The position numbers and the translations under genes are program-made. A stretch of 64,000 bases of DNA from Cupriavidus consociatus (GTDB taxonomy: Bacteria > Pseudomonadota > Gammaproteobacteria > Burkholderiales > Burkholderiaceae), in assembly GCF_017814975.1 (NCBI RefSeq), contig NZ_JAGIQA010000019.1, forward strand, positions 1 to 64,000. The letters run 5' to 3'. Below are positions 23,413-33,300 of the stretch, in pieces. Position 1 is the stretch's first letter. Every line of letters starts with the position of its first letter. The notes beneath the pieces are model-generated. The model saw nothing but the letters and a program-made list of their open reading frames with translations, was not told the origin of the DNA and ran no database searches.

Positions 23413-25857
23413 ATGACTATGACAACCCATGCCACCCGACCTGTTTTCCAGACCGCCTGCGCCCGCGCCGTGGCCCTGCTGTGCGGGCTCTCGCTGCTGG
23501 CGCCCGCGCCGCTGTGGGCCCAGCCGGGCGCACGCACCACGGGCACGCCGCCGGCACCGCCCGACGTCACGCCGGCCAACCGGGACCAGGTGGTGCTTAA
23601 CTTCGTCAATGCCGACCTGGACGCGGTGATCAAGGCGGTCGGGCAGGCCACCGGCAAGAACTTCGTGATCGATCCGCGCGTGAAGGGCACGGTCAACCTG
23701 GTCACCGAGCAGCCGGTGTCGCGCGCGCAGGCGCTGCAGACGCTGGGCTCGGTGCTGCGCATGCAGGGCTACGCCATGGTCGAGAGCAACGGCTTTACCA
23801 AGGTCGTGCCCGAGGCCGACGCCAAGCTGCAGGGCTCGCCCACGGTGATCGGCGCGGCGCCGGGCCGCGGCGACCAGGTGATGACGCAGGTGTTCCGGCT
23901 CAACTACGAATCGGCCAACAACCTGGTGCCGGTGCTGCGGCCGATGATCGCGCCCAACAACACCATCACCGCCTACCCGGCCAACAACACGCTGGTCATC
24001 ACCGACTACGCCGACAACCTGCGGCGGCTGGCGCGCATCATCGCCGCGATCGACGCGCCCGCTTCGGGCGAGGTCGAACTGATTCCGCTGCGCCATGCGC
24101 TGGCCAGCGACACCGCGCAGGTGCTGCAGAAGCTGCTCGACCCCGGCGCGGCGGGTGCGGCCGGCGGCGGCGGCGCGCCGGGCGTCGACGCCACGCTGCG
24201 CACGTCCGTGGTGGCCGAGCCGCGCAGCAACGCGCTGATGATCCGCGCCTCCAGCCGCGCGCGGCTGCAGCAGGCACGCCACCTGATCGAGAAGCTCGAC
24301 CAGCCCTACGCCCGCCCTGGCAATATCTGGGTGGTGCCGCTGAGGAATGCCGATGCGGTCAAGCTGGCCGCCACGCTGCGCGCCATCGTCGCGGCCGACA
24401 GCAGCTTCGCCTCCGCGACCCAGCCCGGCGGTGCCGGTGCCGCGGGCGGCATCGCCGGCGGGGGCGGCCTGACCAATGTCTCGACGCCGGCCGGCGGCCA
24501 GTTCACCGGCGGCACCACCGGCACGCAGACCGGCATGCGCAGCGGCGCCACGGGCACGGGCACGGGCGGCGGCGCTTATGGCAACTCGGCCTTCGCCGCT
24601 TCGTTCGGCACCAGTACGCAGCCGACCACCGGCGGCATCATCCAGGCCGACCCGTCGACCAACTCGCTGATCATCACCGCCAGCGAGCCGGTCTACCGCA
24701 ACCTGCGCGGGGTGATCGACGACCTCGACGCGCGCCGCGCGCAGGTCTACATCGAATCGATGATCGTCGAGGTCACCGCAACCCAGGCGAGCGAACTCGG
24801 CATCCAGTGGCAGGGCCTCATCAGTTCGTCGAGCGGCAACAACAACGTCTTCGCCGGCACCAACTTCGGCTCCGGCGGCCAGAACATCCTGAACCTGACC
24901 CTGGCCGGCGCGCTGTTCGACAGCAACCGCACCGCCGGCATCGCTGCGGCGCAGCAGCTGGTGCCCGACGTGGGCGGCCTGAACCTGGGCGTCGTCAACA
25001 AGGCGCTGGGGCTGGGCGCGCTGCTGCGCGCGCTGGGCAGCAACGGCAGCGTCAACCTGCTGTCCACACCGAACCTGATCACGCTGGAGAACGAGGAAGC
25101 CAAGATCCTGATCGGCCAGAACATCCCGATCACCACGGGCTCGTATGCGCAGACCGGCGGCGCGGCCTCGGTGACGCCGTTCCAGACCTTCGACCGCAAG
25201 GACGTCGGCATCACGCTGCGCGTGAAGCCGCAGATCACCGACGGCGGGCTGGTCAAGATGCAGATCTTCCAGGAGTCGTCGTCGGTGGTAGCTGGCACGC
25301 TGACGCAGGTGCAGGGCCCGACCACCAATGTGCGCTCGATCGAGACCAACGTGCTGGTCGACGACGGCCAGATCATCGTGCTCGGCGGCCTGATCGAGGA
25401 TTCATACGGCGACGGCGTGCAGAAGGTGCCTCTGTTGGGCGACATCCCGCTGATCGGCGGCCTGTTCCGCTACGAGAACAAGAACCGCTCCAAGACCAAC
25501 CTGCTGGTGTTCCTGCGCCCGTATGTGATGCGTACGACGGGCGCCGCCGACCGCCTGACTGCGGACCGCTACGACTATATGCGCGCGCAGCAGCAGGGCT
25601 TCGTATCGCCTAACATCATGGTGCGCGACACCAACACGCCGCTGCTGCCGCCGGCAGATGCGCCGACCACGCCGTTCGTCGATCCGCGCGCAAACGGCCC
25701 GGTGCCCACACCGCTGCCTCTGCCGCAGACGCTGCCGCAAAATCCGCAGCAGCCCGGCATGCCGGCGCAGCCGCAACCGGTGCCGCCACCCGCGGCCTTG
25801 CAGCAGCCGCTGAGCCAGCGCGGCGAAGCCGCCACGCCGGGCGCTGTCCAGAACTGA
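23413..25857 (+). CDS. gspD: Type II secretion secretin GspD
   Basis: An 814-residue outer-membrane secretin. It has a signal peptide (VALLCGLSLLAPAPLWA), N0 domain (VVLNFVNADLDAVIKAVGQATGKNFVIDPRVKG) and N1-N3 repeats (NNTLVITDYADNLRRL, SNALMIRASSRARLQ, TNSLIITASEPVYRNLR). The secretin core has VPLLGDIPLIGGLFRYENKNRSKTNLLVFLRPYV near residues 670-705. Gly/Thr-rich inserts interrupt the N3 region, and the C-terminus is Pro/Gln-rich. It forms the pore through which folded proteins leave the periplasm. GspE starts 9 bases later. Confidence 0.97.
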   Translation: MTMTTHATRPVFQTACARAVALLCGLSLLAPAPLWAQPGARTTGTPPAPPDVTPANRDQVVLNFVNADLDAVIKAVGQATGKNFVIDPRVKGTVNLVTEQPVSRAQALQTLGSVLRMQGYAMVESNGFTKVVPEADAKLQGSPTVIGAAPGRGDQVMTQVFRLNYESANNLVPVLRPMIAPNNTITAYPANNTLVITDYADNLRRLARIIAAIDAPASGEVELIPLRHALASDTAQVLQKLLDPGAAGAAGGGGAPGVDATLRTSVVAEPRSNALMIRASSRARLQQARHLIEKLDQPYARPGNIWVVPLRNADAVKLAATLRAIVAADSSFASATQPGGAGAAGGIAGGGGLTNVSTPAGGQFTGGTTGTQTGMRSGATGTGTGGGAYGNSAFAASFGTSTQPTTGGIIQADPSTNSLIITASEPVYRNLRGVIDDLDARRAQVYIESMIVEVTATQASELGIQWQGLISSSSGNNNVFAGTNFGSGGQNILNLTLAGALFDSNRTAGIAAAQQLVPDVGGLNLGVVNKALGLGALLRALGSNGSVNLLSTPNLITLENEEAKILIGQNIPITTGSYAQTGGAASVTPFQTFDRKDVGITLRVKPQITDGGLVKMQIFQESSSVVAGTLTQVQGPTTNVRSIETNVLVDDGQIIVLGGLIEDSYGDGVQKVPLLGDIPLIGGLFRYENKNRSKTNLLVFLRPYVMRTTGAADRLTADRYDYMRAQQQGFVSPNIMVRDTNTPLLPPADAPTTPFVDPRANGPVPTPLPLPQTLPQNPQQPGMPAQPQPVPPPAALQQPLSQRGEAATPGAVQN

Positions 25858-25865
25858 GGCCTGCC

Positions 25866-27407
25866 ATGGCGAGCGAAGTCCAGATCCCTCCCCCCGACAC
25901 ACTCGAGCCGCCCTCGCCGATGGCGGCGCGGCTGGTTTCGTACGGCTTTGCGCGCGAAGCGCCGCTGCTGATCGCGCACCAGCGCCCCGACGGGCTGGAG
26001 GTATGGGTCAGCCGCGCCACCTCCCCGACCGCGCTGGCGGAGATTGCCCGGGTGCACGGCGCGCTGCGACTGCGCGTGCTCGAGCCCGAGGCGCTCGAGC
26101 GCGCCATGTCCGATGCCTACAACCGCCAGGACGGCAGCGCGGCGCAGGTGGTGGGTGAAGTCGAGGGCGAGGTCGACCTGTCGCGCCTGATGCAGGACAT
26201 TCCCGCCGTGGAAGATCTGCTCGAGTCCGAGGACGACGCGCCAATCATCCGCATGATCAACGCGCTGCTGACGCAGGCGGCGCGCGAAGGCGCATCGGAT
26301 ATCCACATCGAGCCGTTCGAGTCGTCGTCGGTGGTGCGCTTCCGCGTCGACGGCACGCTGCGCGATGTGGTGCGGCCAAAGAAGGCGCTGCACGGCGCGC
26401 TGATCTCGCGCATCAAGATCATGGCGCAGCTCGATATCGCCGAGAAACGCCTGCCGCAGGACGGCCGCATCACGCTGCGCGTGGGCGGGCGGCCGGTGGA
26501 TGTGCGCGTGTCGACGCTGCCCACCGGCCACGGCGAGCGCGCAGTGCTGCGCCTGCTCGACAAGGAAGCGGGCCGGCTCGACCTGGCCAGGCTCGGCATG
26601 TCGCCCAATACACTGCGCGGCTTCGACCACCTGATCCGGCAGCCGCACGGCATCGTGCTGGTGACCGGGCCGACCGGCTCGGGCAAGACCACCACGCTGT
26701 ATGCCGCGCTGTCGCGGCTGGATGCGCGCACCACCAACATCATGACGGTGGAAGACCCGGTCGAGTACGACCTCGAAGGCATCGGGCAGACCCAGGTCAA
26801 TGCGCGCATCGACATGACCTTCGGCAAGGCCCTGCGTGCGATCCTGCGCCAGGACCCGGACGTGGTGATGATCGGCGAGATCCGCGACCTGGAGACTGCG
26901 CAGATCGCGGTGCAGGCCTCGCTGACCGGCCACCTGGTGCTGGCGACGCTGCACACCAACGATTCGGCCTCGGCGGTAACGCGGCTGGTCGACATGGGGA
27001 TCGAGCCGTTTCTGCTGTCGTCGTCGTTGCTCGGGGTGCTGGCGCAGCGGCTGGTACGCCGCCTGTGCCCGCACTGCAAGCGCGAGGAAGTAATCGAGCT
27101 GCCTGCGGAAGCAGCCGCGGCCGATGCCGAAACGCTGCCGGCGCAGGGCAAGCCGCTGCAGCATGTCTGGCATCCGGTGGGCTGCGACAAGTGCGGACAG
27201 TCGGGCTACCAGGGCCGCATGGGCGTCTACGAGCTGCTGACCGTCGGCGACGAGATCCGCACGATGATCCACCGGCAGGCGCCGGAATCGGAGATCAAGC
27301 AGGTGGCGCTGGCGCACGGCATGCACACCATGCGCGGCGACGCACAGCGCTGGATCGACAGCGGCGCGACCTCGCTTGAGGAAGTGTTGCGCGTGACGCG
27401 CGACTAA
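25866..27407 (+). CDS. gspE: Type II secretion ATPase GspE
   Basis: A 513-residue cytoplasmic ATPase that powers pseudopilus assembly. The Walker A motif GPTGSGKTTT lies near residues 269-278, the Asp and His boxes in MTVEDPVEYDL and TGHLVLATLHTNDS, and the Walker B region in DVVMIGEIRD. A zinc-binding tetracysteine is present (CPHCKREE ... CDKCGQSGYQG). It is followed by gspF after 18 bases. Confidence 0.97.
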   Translation: MASEVQIPPPDTLEPPSPMAARLVSYGFAREAPLLIAHQRPDGLEVWVSRATSPTALAEIARVHGALRLRVLEPEALERAMSDAYNRQDGSAAQVVGEVEGEVDLSRLMQDIPAVEDLLESEDDAPIIRMINALLTQAAREGASDIHIEPFESSSVVRFRVDGTLRDVVRPKKALHGALISRIKIMAQLDIAEKRLPQDGRITLRVGGRPVDVRVSTLPTGHGERAVLRLLDKEAGRLDLARLGMSPNTLRGFDHLIRQPHGIVLVTGPTGSGKTTTLYAALSRLDARTTNIMTVEDPVEYDLEGIGQTQVNARIDMTFGKALRAILRQDPDVVMIGEIRDLETAQIAVQASLTGHLVLATLHTNDSASAVTRLVDMGIEPFLLSSSLLGVLAQRLVRRLCPHCKREEVIELPAEAAAADAETLPAQGKPLQHVWHPVGCDKCGQSGYQGRMGVYELLTVGDEIRTMIHRQAPESEIKQVALAHGMHTMRGDAQRWIDSGATSLEEVLRVTRD

Positions 27408-27424
27408 GGCGGAGCAGACACCGG

Positions 27425-28642
27425 ATGCCAGCCTTCCGCTATGAAGCCGCCGACGCCGCCGGCAAGACCGACCGCGGCGTCATCGAGGCCGACAGTCCGC
27501 GCCAGGCGCGCTCGCAACTGCGCGCGCGCGGGCTGACGCCGCTGACCGTCGATGCGCTGGCCGGTGCCGGGCTGGCGCCGCGCAGCGGCAGCCAGCTGTT
27601 CGCGCGCAAGCTGTCGACGCAGGAGCAGGCGTTGTTCACGCGCCAGCTCGCCAGCCTGATCGTGGCCGGCCTGCCGCTGGACGAAGCCCTTGGCGCCCTG
27701 GCCGACCAGGCCGAACGACCATATGTGCACGAGCTGCTGGCCGGCATTCGCGCCGAGGTGATGGGCGGCAGCTCCCTGTCGGTGGCGCTGGCGCAGCATC
27801 CGCGCGACTTTCCGGACATCTACCGCGCGCTGGTTTCCGCCGGCGAGCATTCGGGCCATCTCGGGCTGGTGCTGGAGCGGCTGGCGGGCTATATCGAGTC
27901 GCGCAATACGCTGACGTCGAAGATCCGGCTTGCGTTCACCTATCCGGCTATCGTCACGGTGGTCGCATTCGCGATCGTGATCTTCCTGCTGTCCTATGTC
28001 GTGCCGCAGGTGGTGAGCGTGTTTGCGAACACCAAGCAGAAGCTGCCGACGCTCACCATCATCATGCTGTGGCTGTCGGATTTCGTGCGCAACTGGTGGT
28101 GGGCGGCGCTGGCGTTCATCGCCGTGATTGCCCTGGCGATCCGCAGCCTGCTGAAGCAGCCGGCCGTGCGGCTGGAATGGCACCGGTGGCTGCTGACCGC
28201 GCCCCTGTTCGGCAAGCTGATCCGCGGCTATAACACCGCGCGCTTTGCCGGCACGCTGGCGATCCTGGTGTCGGCGGGCGTGCCGATCCTGCGCAGCCTG
28301 CAGGCGGCCGGCGAGACGCTGACCAACGAGGCATTGCGCGCCAATGTGGAAGACGCCAATACGCGCGTGCGCGAAGGGGCGTCGCTGGCGCGCGCGCTGG
28401 CGGCGCAGAACCAGTTTCCGCCGGTGCTGGTGCATTTGATCCGGTCGGGCGAGGCGACCGGCAACTTGCCGGTGATGCTGGACCGGGCTGCGCAGGGCGA
28501 GGCGCAGGAGCTGGAACGGCGCACGCTGTTCCTGACCAGCTTGCTGGAACCGCTGCTGATCCTGACGATGGGGGTGGTGGTGCTGTTGATCGTGCTGGCG
28601 GTGTTGATGCCGATTATCGAGATCAACCAGTTGGTGCGGTAG
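27425..28642 (+). CDS. gspF: Type II secretion inner-membrane platform protein GspF
   Basis: A 405-residue polytopic protein with two GspF domains: the N-terminal one (FTRQLASLIVAGLPLDEALGAL) and the C-terminal one (YNTARFAGTLAILVSAGVPILRSLQAAGETLTNEALR). Three membrane helices include a long central one (YPAIVTVVAFAIVIFLLSYVVPQVV) and a C-terminal one. It anchors the pseudopilus assembly machinery with GspE and GspL. It is the last gsp gene and is followed by a hairpin repeat. Confidence 0.96.
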   Translation: MPAFRYEAADAAGKTDRGVIEADSPRQARSQLRARGLTPLTVDALAGAGLAPRSGSQLFARKLSTQEQALFTRQLASLIVAGLPLDEALGALADQAERPYVHELLAGIRAEVMGGSSLSVALAQHPRDFPDIYRALVSAGEHSGHLGLVLERLAGYIESRNTLTSKIRLAFTYPAIVTVVAFAIVIFLLSYVVPQVVSVFANTKQKLPTLTIIMLWLSDFVRNWWWAALAFIAVIALAIRSLLKQPAVRLEWHRWLLTAPLFGKLIRGYNTARFAGTLAILVSAGVPILRSLQAAGETLTNEALRANVEDANTRVREGASLARALAAQNQFPPVLVHLIRSGEATGNLPVMLDRAAQGEAQELERRTLFLTSLLEPLLILTMGVVVLLIVLAVLMPIIEINQLVR

Positions 28643-28693
28643 GCGGTGATATCGCGCTGGCGACTGCATTGCCTGACGCCGCTCGCACAAGCA

Positions 28694-28719
28694 CCCCTCT
28701 CCCGCACGCGGGAGAGGGG
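28694..28719. repeat. Dispersed GC hairpin repeat, copy 1
   Basis: Perfect 12-bp arms (CCCCTCTCCCGC with GCGGGAGAGGGG) around a 2-base loop, between the convergent ends of gspF and the NYN gene. A near-identical element occurs at 33957-33982, also between convergent genes. It probably acts as a bidirectional terminator or mRNA 3' stabiliser. Confidence 0.75.
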
Positions 28720-28738
28720 CGCAAACAGAGCGGTCTAT

Positions 28739-30013
28739 TTACTCGAGAGTGGTTTCCTTTTTCTTGGCAGTCCGCTTGCGCGGCTTCCGCGCCGGCGCCG
28801 GCGCCGGGGCAGGCGCTGCCTCGGCTACCACTTCCGGCTGCGCCGGCACTTCAGGCTCCGCCTCCACCGTCGCCGTCAACACCGTCGCCCCCGGCGCGGC
28901 AAACACCGACTGGTCGATCGGCCATGGCGTCTCGCTCAGCGTCACCTCCGGACGGCTCGCGGGGCGCTTGCGGCTGCGCGGCTTGGGCTCTGCGTCGGCC
29001 CCGGGCTCGGGATCCGGCTGTGGCGCGGCTTCCAGCGGCGGCACTAGTTCCGGCTCCGGCTGTACCGCGTCGGCCGCGACGAAGGGCGGCTCTTCCACTG
29101 CCTGGGGTTCCAGCTGGACAGCGACAGGTTCCGGTGCCGATTCGGGGATTTCAACCACCGCCGGGGCGGGGTTGCGGCGCGCCGGCTCGGGCTGAGGAGC
29201 GGGTTGTTGCTGCGACGGCCGCTGTTGCTGCTCGCCGCCGCCCTTGCTCCGCTTCTTCAGGCGTACCCAGATAGTCTTGTTGTTGCCGCCGTTGCGGGTC
29301 TCGACCTCGAACAGCCCCGTAGCCGCCACCAGTTCCGAGAGCTTGCCGTAGCCATAGTTGCGCGAGTCGAATTCCGGCGCCTGCTTGGCGATGTGGTTGC
29401 CCATGCTGCCCAGCGTCAGCCAGCCGTCCTCGTCGGACACGGCCTGCGCCGCGCTCTGCAGCAGGCGCACCAGGCGCGAGTCCTGGCGCAGTTCGCCGGC
29501 GCTGCGCTTGCGCGTGGGCGCGGCGGCCCCATCGATGCCTTCAGCGCCTTCGGTGTCGGCCTCGGCGCGCAGCACGTCGGAATAAATGAACTTGTCGCAG
29601 GCGGTGACGAAGGGCTTGGGCGTCTTGCGCTCGCCGAAGCCGTAGACGATCAGCCCCTGCTCGCGGATGCGCGAGGCCAGCCGGGTGAAGTCGCTGTCGC
29701 TGGAGACGATGCAGAAGCCGTCGAAGCGCCCGGTGTACAGCAGGTCCATGGCGTCGATGATCATGGCGCTGTCAGTGGCGTTCTTGCCGACGGTGTAGCG
29801 GAACTGCTGGATGGGCTGGATCGAATGCGACAGCAGCCGCTCCTTCCAGCCGGCCAGGTTGGGCCGGGTCCAGTCGCCGTAGATGCGCTTGACGGCCGCG
29901 ACGCCGTACTTGGCGACTTCGGCCAGCAGGCCTTCGACAATGGCGGGCGCCGCGTTGTCGGCGTCGATCAGCACGGCCAGGGTCGCGGTGCCCTGGCGGG
30001 GGGAATTGGTCAT
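28739..30013 (-). CDS. NYN domain protein with OST-HTH/LOTUS-like domain
   Basis: A 424-residue cytoplasmic protein. Residues about 10-150 form a NYN (PIN-like) nuclease domain: VLIDADN, KNATDSAMIIDAMDLL and CIVSSDSDFTRLASRIRE place the conserved acidic residues. Residues about 185-260 (LVRLLQSAAQAVSDEDGWLTLGSMGNHIAKQAPEFDSRNYGYGKLSELV) resemble the OST-HTH/LOTUS RNA-binding domain. The last 160 residues are Pro/Glu-rich and end in a basic Lys/Arg stretch. A role in RNA cleavage or metabolism is inferred from the domains. The gene stands alone and is convergent with gspF. Confidence 0.85.
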   Translation of the reverse strand: MTNSPRQGTATLAVLIDADNAAPAIVEGLLAEVAKYGVAAVKRIYGDWTRPNLAGWKERLLSHSIQPIQQFRYTVGKNATDSAMIIDAMDLLYTGRFDGFCIVSSDSDFTRLASRIREQGLIVYGFGERKTPKPFVTACDKFIYSDVLRAEADTEGAEGIDGAAAPTRKRSAGELRQDSRLVRLLQSAAQAVSDEDGWLTLGSMGNHIAKQAPEFDSRNYGYGKLSELVAATGLFEVETRNGGNNKTIWVRLKKRSKGGGEQQQRPSQQQPAPQPEPARRNPAPAVVEIPESAPEPVAVQLEPQAVEEPPFVAADAVQPEPELVPPLEAAPQPDPEPGADAEPKPRSRKRPASRPEVTLSETPWPIDQSVFAAPGATVLTATVEAEPEVPAQPEVVAEAAPAPAPAPARKPRKRTAKKKETTLE

Positions 30014-30356
30014 GTTCGGGTATTCGCTGGACTGCCCGTGCTAGCGACGGGCAATCGGAAATCAGGTTGCACCAGGCTGGCGCGGCAGATGTGGTGCATC
30101 GAAGACCGCGGGGCGGCAGCGCCGGCGTTCTCGATGCAACGCAGTGTACACGTGAACCCCCGTCCATATGGGAAATCACCGTTGCCAAGGGTACGTTTCG
30201 TGCTGCGCTGCAAGGTACCGCCGACCGCACGGCGGTGCTACCATGCCGCGCAGAGACACAGCCGCCCAACGCCTCCACAAGAGGCTGCGAGGCGGTTGCC
30301 CACAACTGCAGGTGTCGGTGATCCCGACCACACGCCCCATAGAGGAAGGAGCACCT
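30014..30356. other. Divergent intergenic region before the indolepyruvate oxidoreductase
   Basis: 343 bases separate the leftward NYN gene from the rightward oxidoreductase gene. No convincing promoter pair, terminator or small ORF was recognised; control signals for both genes must lie here. Confidence 0.4.
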
Positions 30357-33300
30357 ATGAATGCCCCCCTGACCACCCCGGTCAGCGACGCCATCCGCCG
30401 CGCGCTCGCCAATGTTTCCCTCGACGACAAATACACGCTGGAGCGTGGCCGCATCTACATCAGCGGCACGCAGGCGCTGGTACGCCTGCCCATGCTGCAG
30501 CAGGAGCGCGATCGCGTCGCCGGGCTGAACACCGCCGGTTTTATCTCCGGCTACCGGGGGTCGCCGCTGGGCGCGCTGGACCAGTCGCTGTGGAAGGCCA
30601 AGAAGCACCTGGCCGCGCACAACATCGTGTTCCAGGCCGGGCTGAACGAGGATCTCGCCGCGACCTCGGTATGGGGCTCGCAGCAGGTCAACATGTACCC
30701 CGATGCCAAATTCGATGGCGTGTTTGGCATGTGGTACGGCAAGGGGCCGGGCGTGGACCGCACCGGCGACGTGTTCAAGCACGCCAACTCGGCCGGCTCG
30801 TCGCGGCATGGCGGCGTGCTCGTGCTGGCCGGCGACGACCACTCGGCCAAGTCGTCGACGCTGGCGCACCAGTCGGAGCACATCTTCAAGGCCTGCGGCC
30901 TGCCGGTGCTGTATCCGTCGAACGTGCAGGAGTATCTGGACTACGGCCTGCACGGCTGGGCCATGAGCCGCTATTCCGGCCTGTGGGTGGCGATGAAGTG
31001 CGTGACCGACGTGGTGGAATCGTCGGCATCGGTGGAGCTGGACCCGCACCGCGTGCAGATCGCGCTGCCGGAGGATTTCATCATGCCGCCGGGCGGCCTG
31101 AATATCCGCTGGCCCGACCCGCCGCTGGAACAGGAAGCGCGCCTGCTCGACTTCAAGTGGTACGCGGGCCTGGCCTATGTACGCGCCAACAGGCTGGACC
31201 GCATCGAGATCGATTCGCCGCACGCGCGCTTCGGCATCATGACCGGCGGCAAGGCCTACCTTGATACGCGCCAGGCCCTGGCCGACCTGGGCCTGGACGA
31301 TGCCACCTGCGCGCAGATCGGCATCCGCCTGTACAAGGTCGGCTGCGTGTGGCCGCTGGAAGCGCATGGCGCGCGCGCGTTTGCCGAGGGCCTGCAGGAA
31401 ATCCTGGTGGTCGAAGAGAAGCGCCAGATCATGGAGTACGCGCTCAAGGAAGAGCTGTACAACTGGCGCGACGATGTCCGTCCCAAGGTCTACGGCAAGT
31501 TCGACGAGAAGGACAACGCCGGCGGCGAATGGTCGATCCCGCAGAGCAACTGGCTGCTGCCAGCGCACTATGAGCTGTCGCCAGCGATCATCGCCAAGGC
31601 CATCGCCACGCGGCTAGACAAGTTCGAGCTGCCGATGGACGTGCGCGCGCGCATCACCGCGCGGCTGGCCATCATCGAGGCCAAGGAAAAGGCGCTGGCC
31701 ACGCCGCGCGTGACCGCCGAGCGCAAGCCGTGGTTCTGCTCGGGCTGCCCGCACAACACCTCCACCAACGTGCCCGAGGGCTCGCGCGCGCTGGCCGGCA
31801 TCGGCTGCCACTACATGACGGTGTGGATGGACCGCAATACCAGCACCTTCAGCCAGATGGGCGGCGAAGGCGTGGCGTGGATCGGCCAGGCGCCGTTCGC
31901 GGGCGACAAGCATGTGTTCGCCAACCTGGGCGATGGTACGTACTTCCATTCGGGTCTGCTGGCGATCCGCGCGTCGATCGCCGCGGGCGTCAACATCACC
32001 TACAAGATCCTGTACAACGATGCGGTGGCGATGACCGGCGGCCAGCCGGTGGACGGCCAGCTGTCGGTGCAGGACATCGCCTGGCAGGTGCATAGCGAGG
32101 GCGCGAAGAAGATCGTCATCGTCACCGACCAGCCGGAGAAGTACAACGCGGCGATCAAGCTGCCCCAGGGCATCGACATCCATCACCGCGACCAGCTCGA
32201 CAGCGTGCAGCGCGAGCTGCGCGAAGTGCCGGGCTGCACCATCCTGATCTACGACCAGACCTGCGCCACCGAAAAGCGCCGCCGCCGCAAGCGCGGCACG
32301 ATGGAAGACCCGGCGCGCCGCGTCTTCATCAACGATGCGGTGTGCGAAGGCTGCGGCGATTGCTCGGTCAAGTCGAACTGTTTGTCGGTGGAACCGCTGG
32401 AGACCGATTTCGGCACCAAGCGCCAGATCAACCAGTCGTCGTGCAACAAGGACTTCTCGTGCCTGAACGGCTTCTGCCCGAGCTTTGTCTCGGCCGAAGG
32501 CGCGCAGGTGCGCAAGCCCGAGCAGCATGGCGTGTCGATGGACAGCCTGCCCGCGCTGCCGGCGGCCGAGCTGCCGCCGATCCGCCGTGCCTACGGCATC
32601 CTGGTGACCGGCGTGGGCGGTACCGGCGTGGTGACCATCGGCGGCCTGCTGGGCATGGCAGCGCACCTGGAGAACAAGGGCGTGACCGTGCTCGACATGG
32701 CGGGCCTGGCGCAGAAAGGCGGCGCGGTGCTGTCGCACGTGCAACTGGCCGCGCGTCCCGAGGACCTGCACGCAACCCGCATCGCGATGGGAGAAGCCGA
32801 CCTGGTGATCGGCTGCGATGCAATCGTGTCCGCCACCGACGAAGTCATCTCCAAGACCCAGGCGGGCCGCACCCGCGCCGTGGTCAACACCGCGCAGACG
32901 CCGACCGCCGAATTCATCAAGAACCCGAAGTGGCAGTTCCCGGGCGTGTCGGCCGAGCAGGACGTGCGCAACGCCGTCGGCGAGAAGTGCGACTTCATCA
33001 ACGCCAGCGGCCTCGCCGTGGCGCTGCTGGGCGATGCCATCTACACCAACCCGCTGGTACTCGGCTATGCGTGGCAAAAGGGCTGGATCCCGCTGACGCT
33101 GCAGGCACTGGAACGCGCCATCGAACTCAACGGCGTGGCCGTCGAGAAGAACAAGGCCGCGTTCGACTGGGGCCGCCACATGGCGCACGACCCGGAGCAC
33201 GTGCTGTCGCTGACCGGCAAACTGCAGACCACCGCCGAAGGCGCGGAAGTGGTCAAGCTGCCCACCTCGACCGGCGCGATGCTGGAGAAGCTGATCGCCC

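Noticed and set aside
29204..31264. A 686-codon open frame on the plus strand
   Set aside because: Runs through the NYN gene in antisense and then out of frame through the oxidoreductase gene. No motifs or ribosome site.
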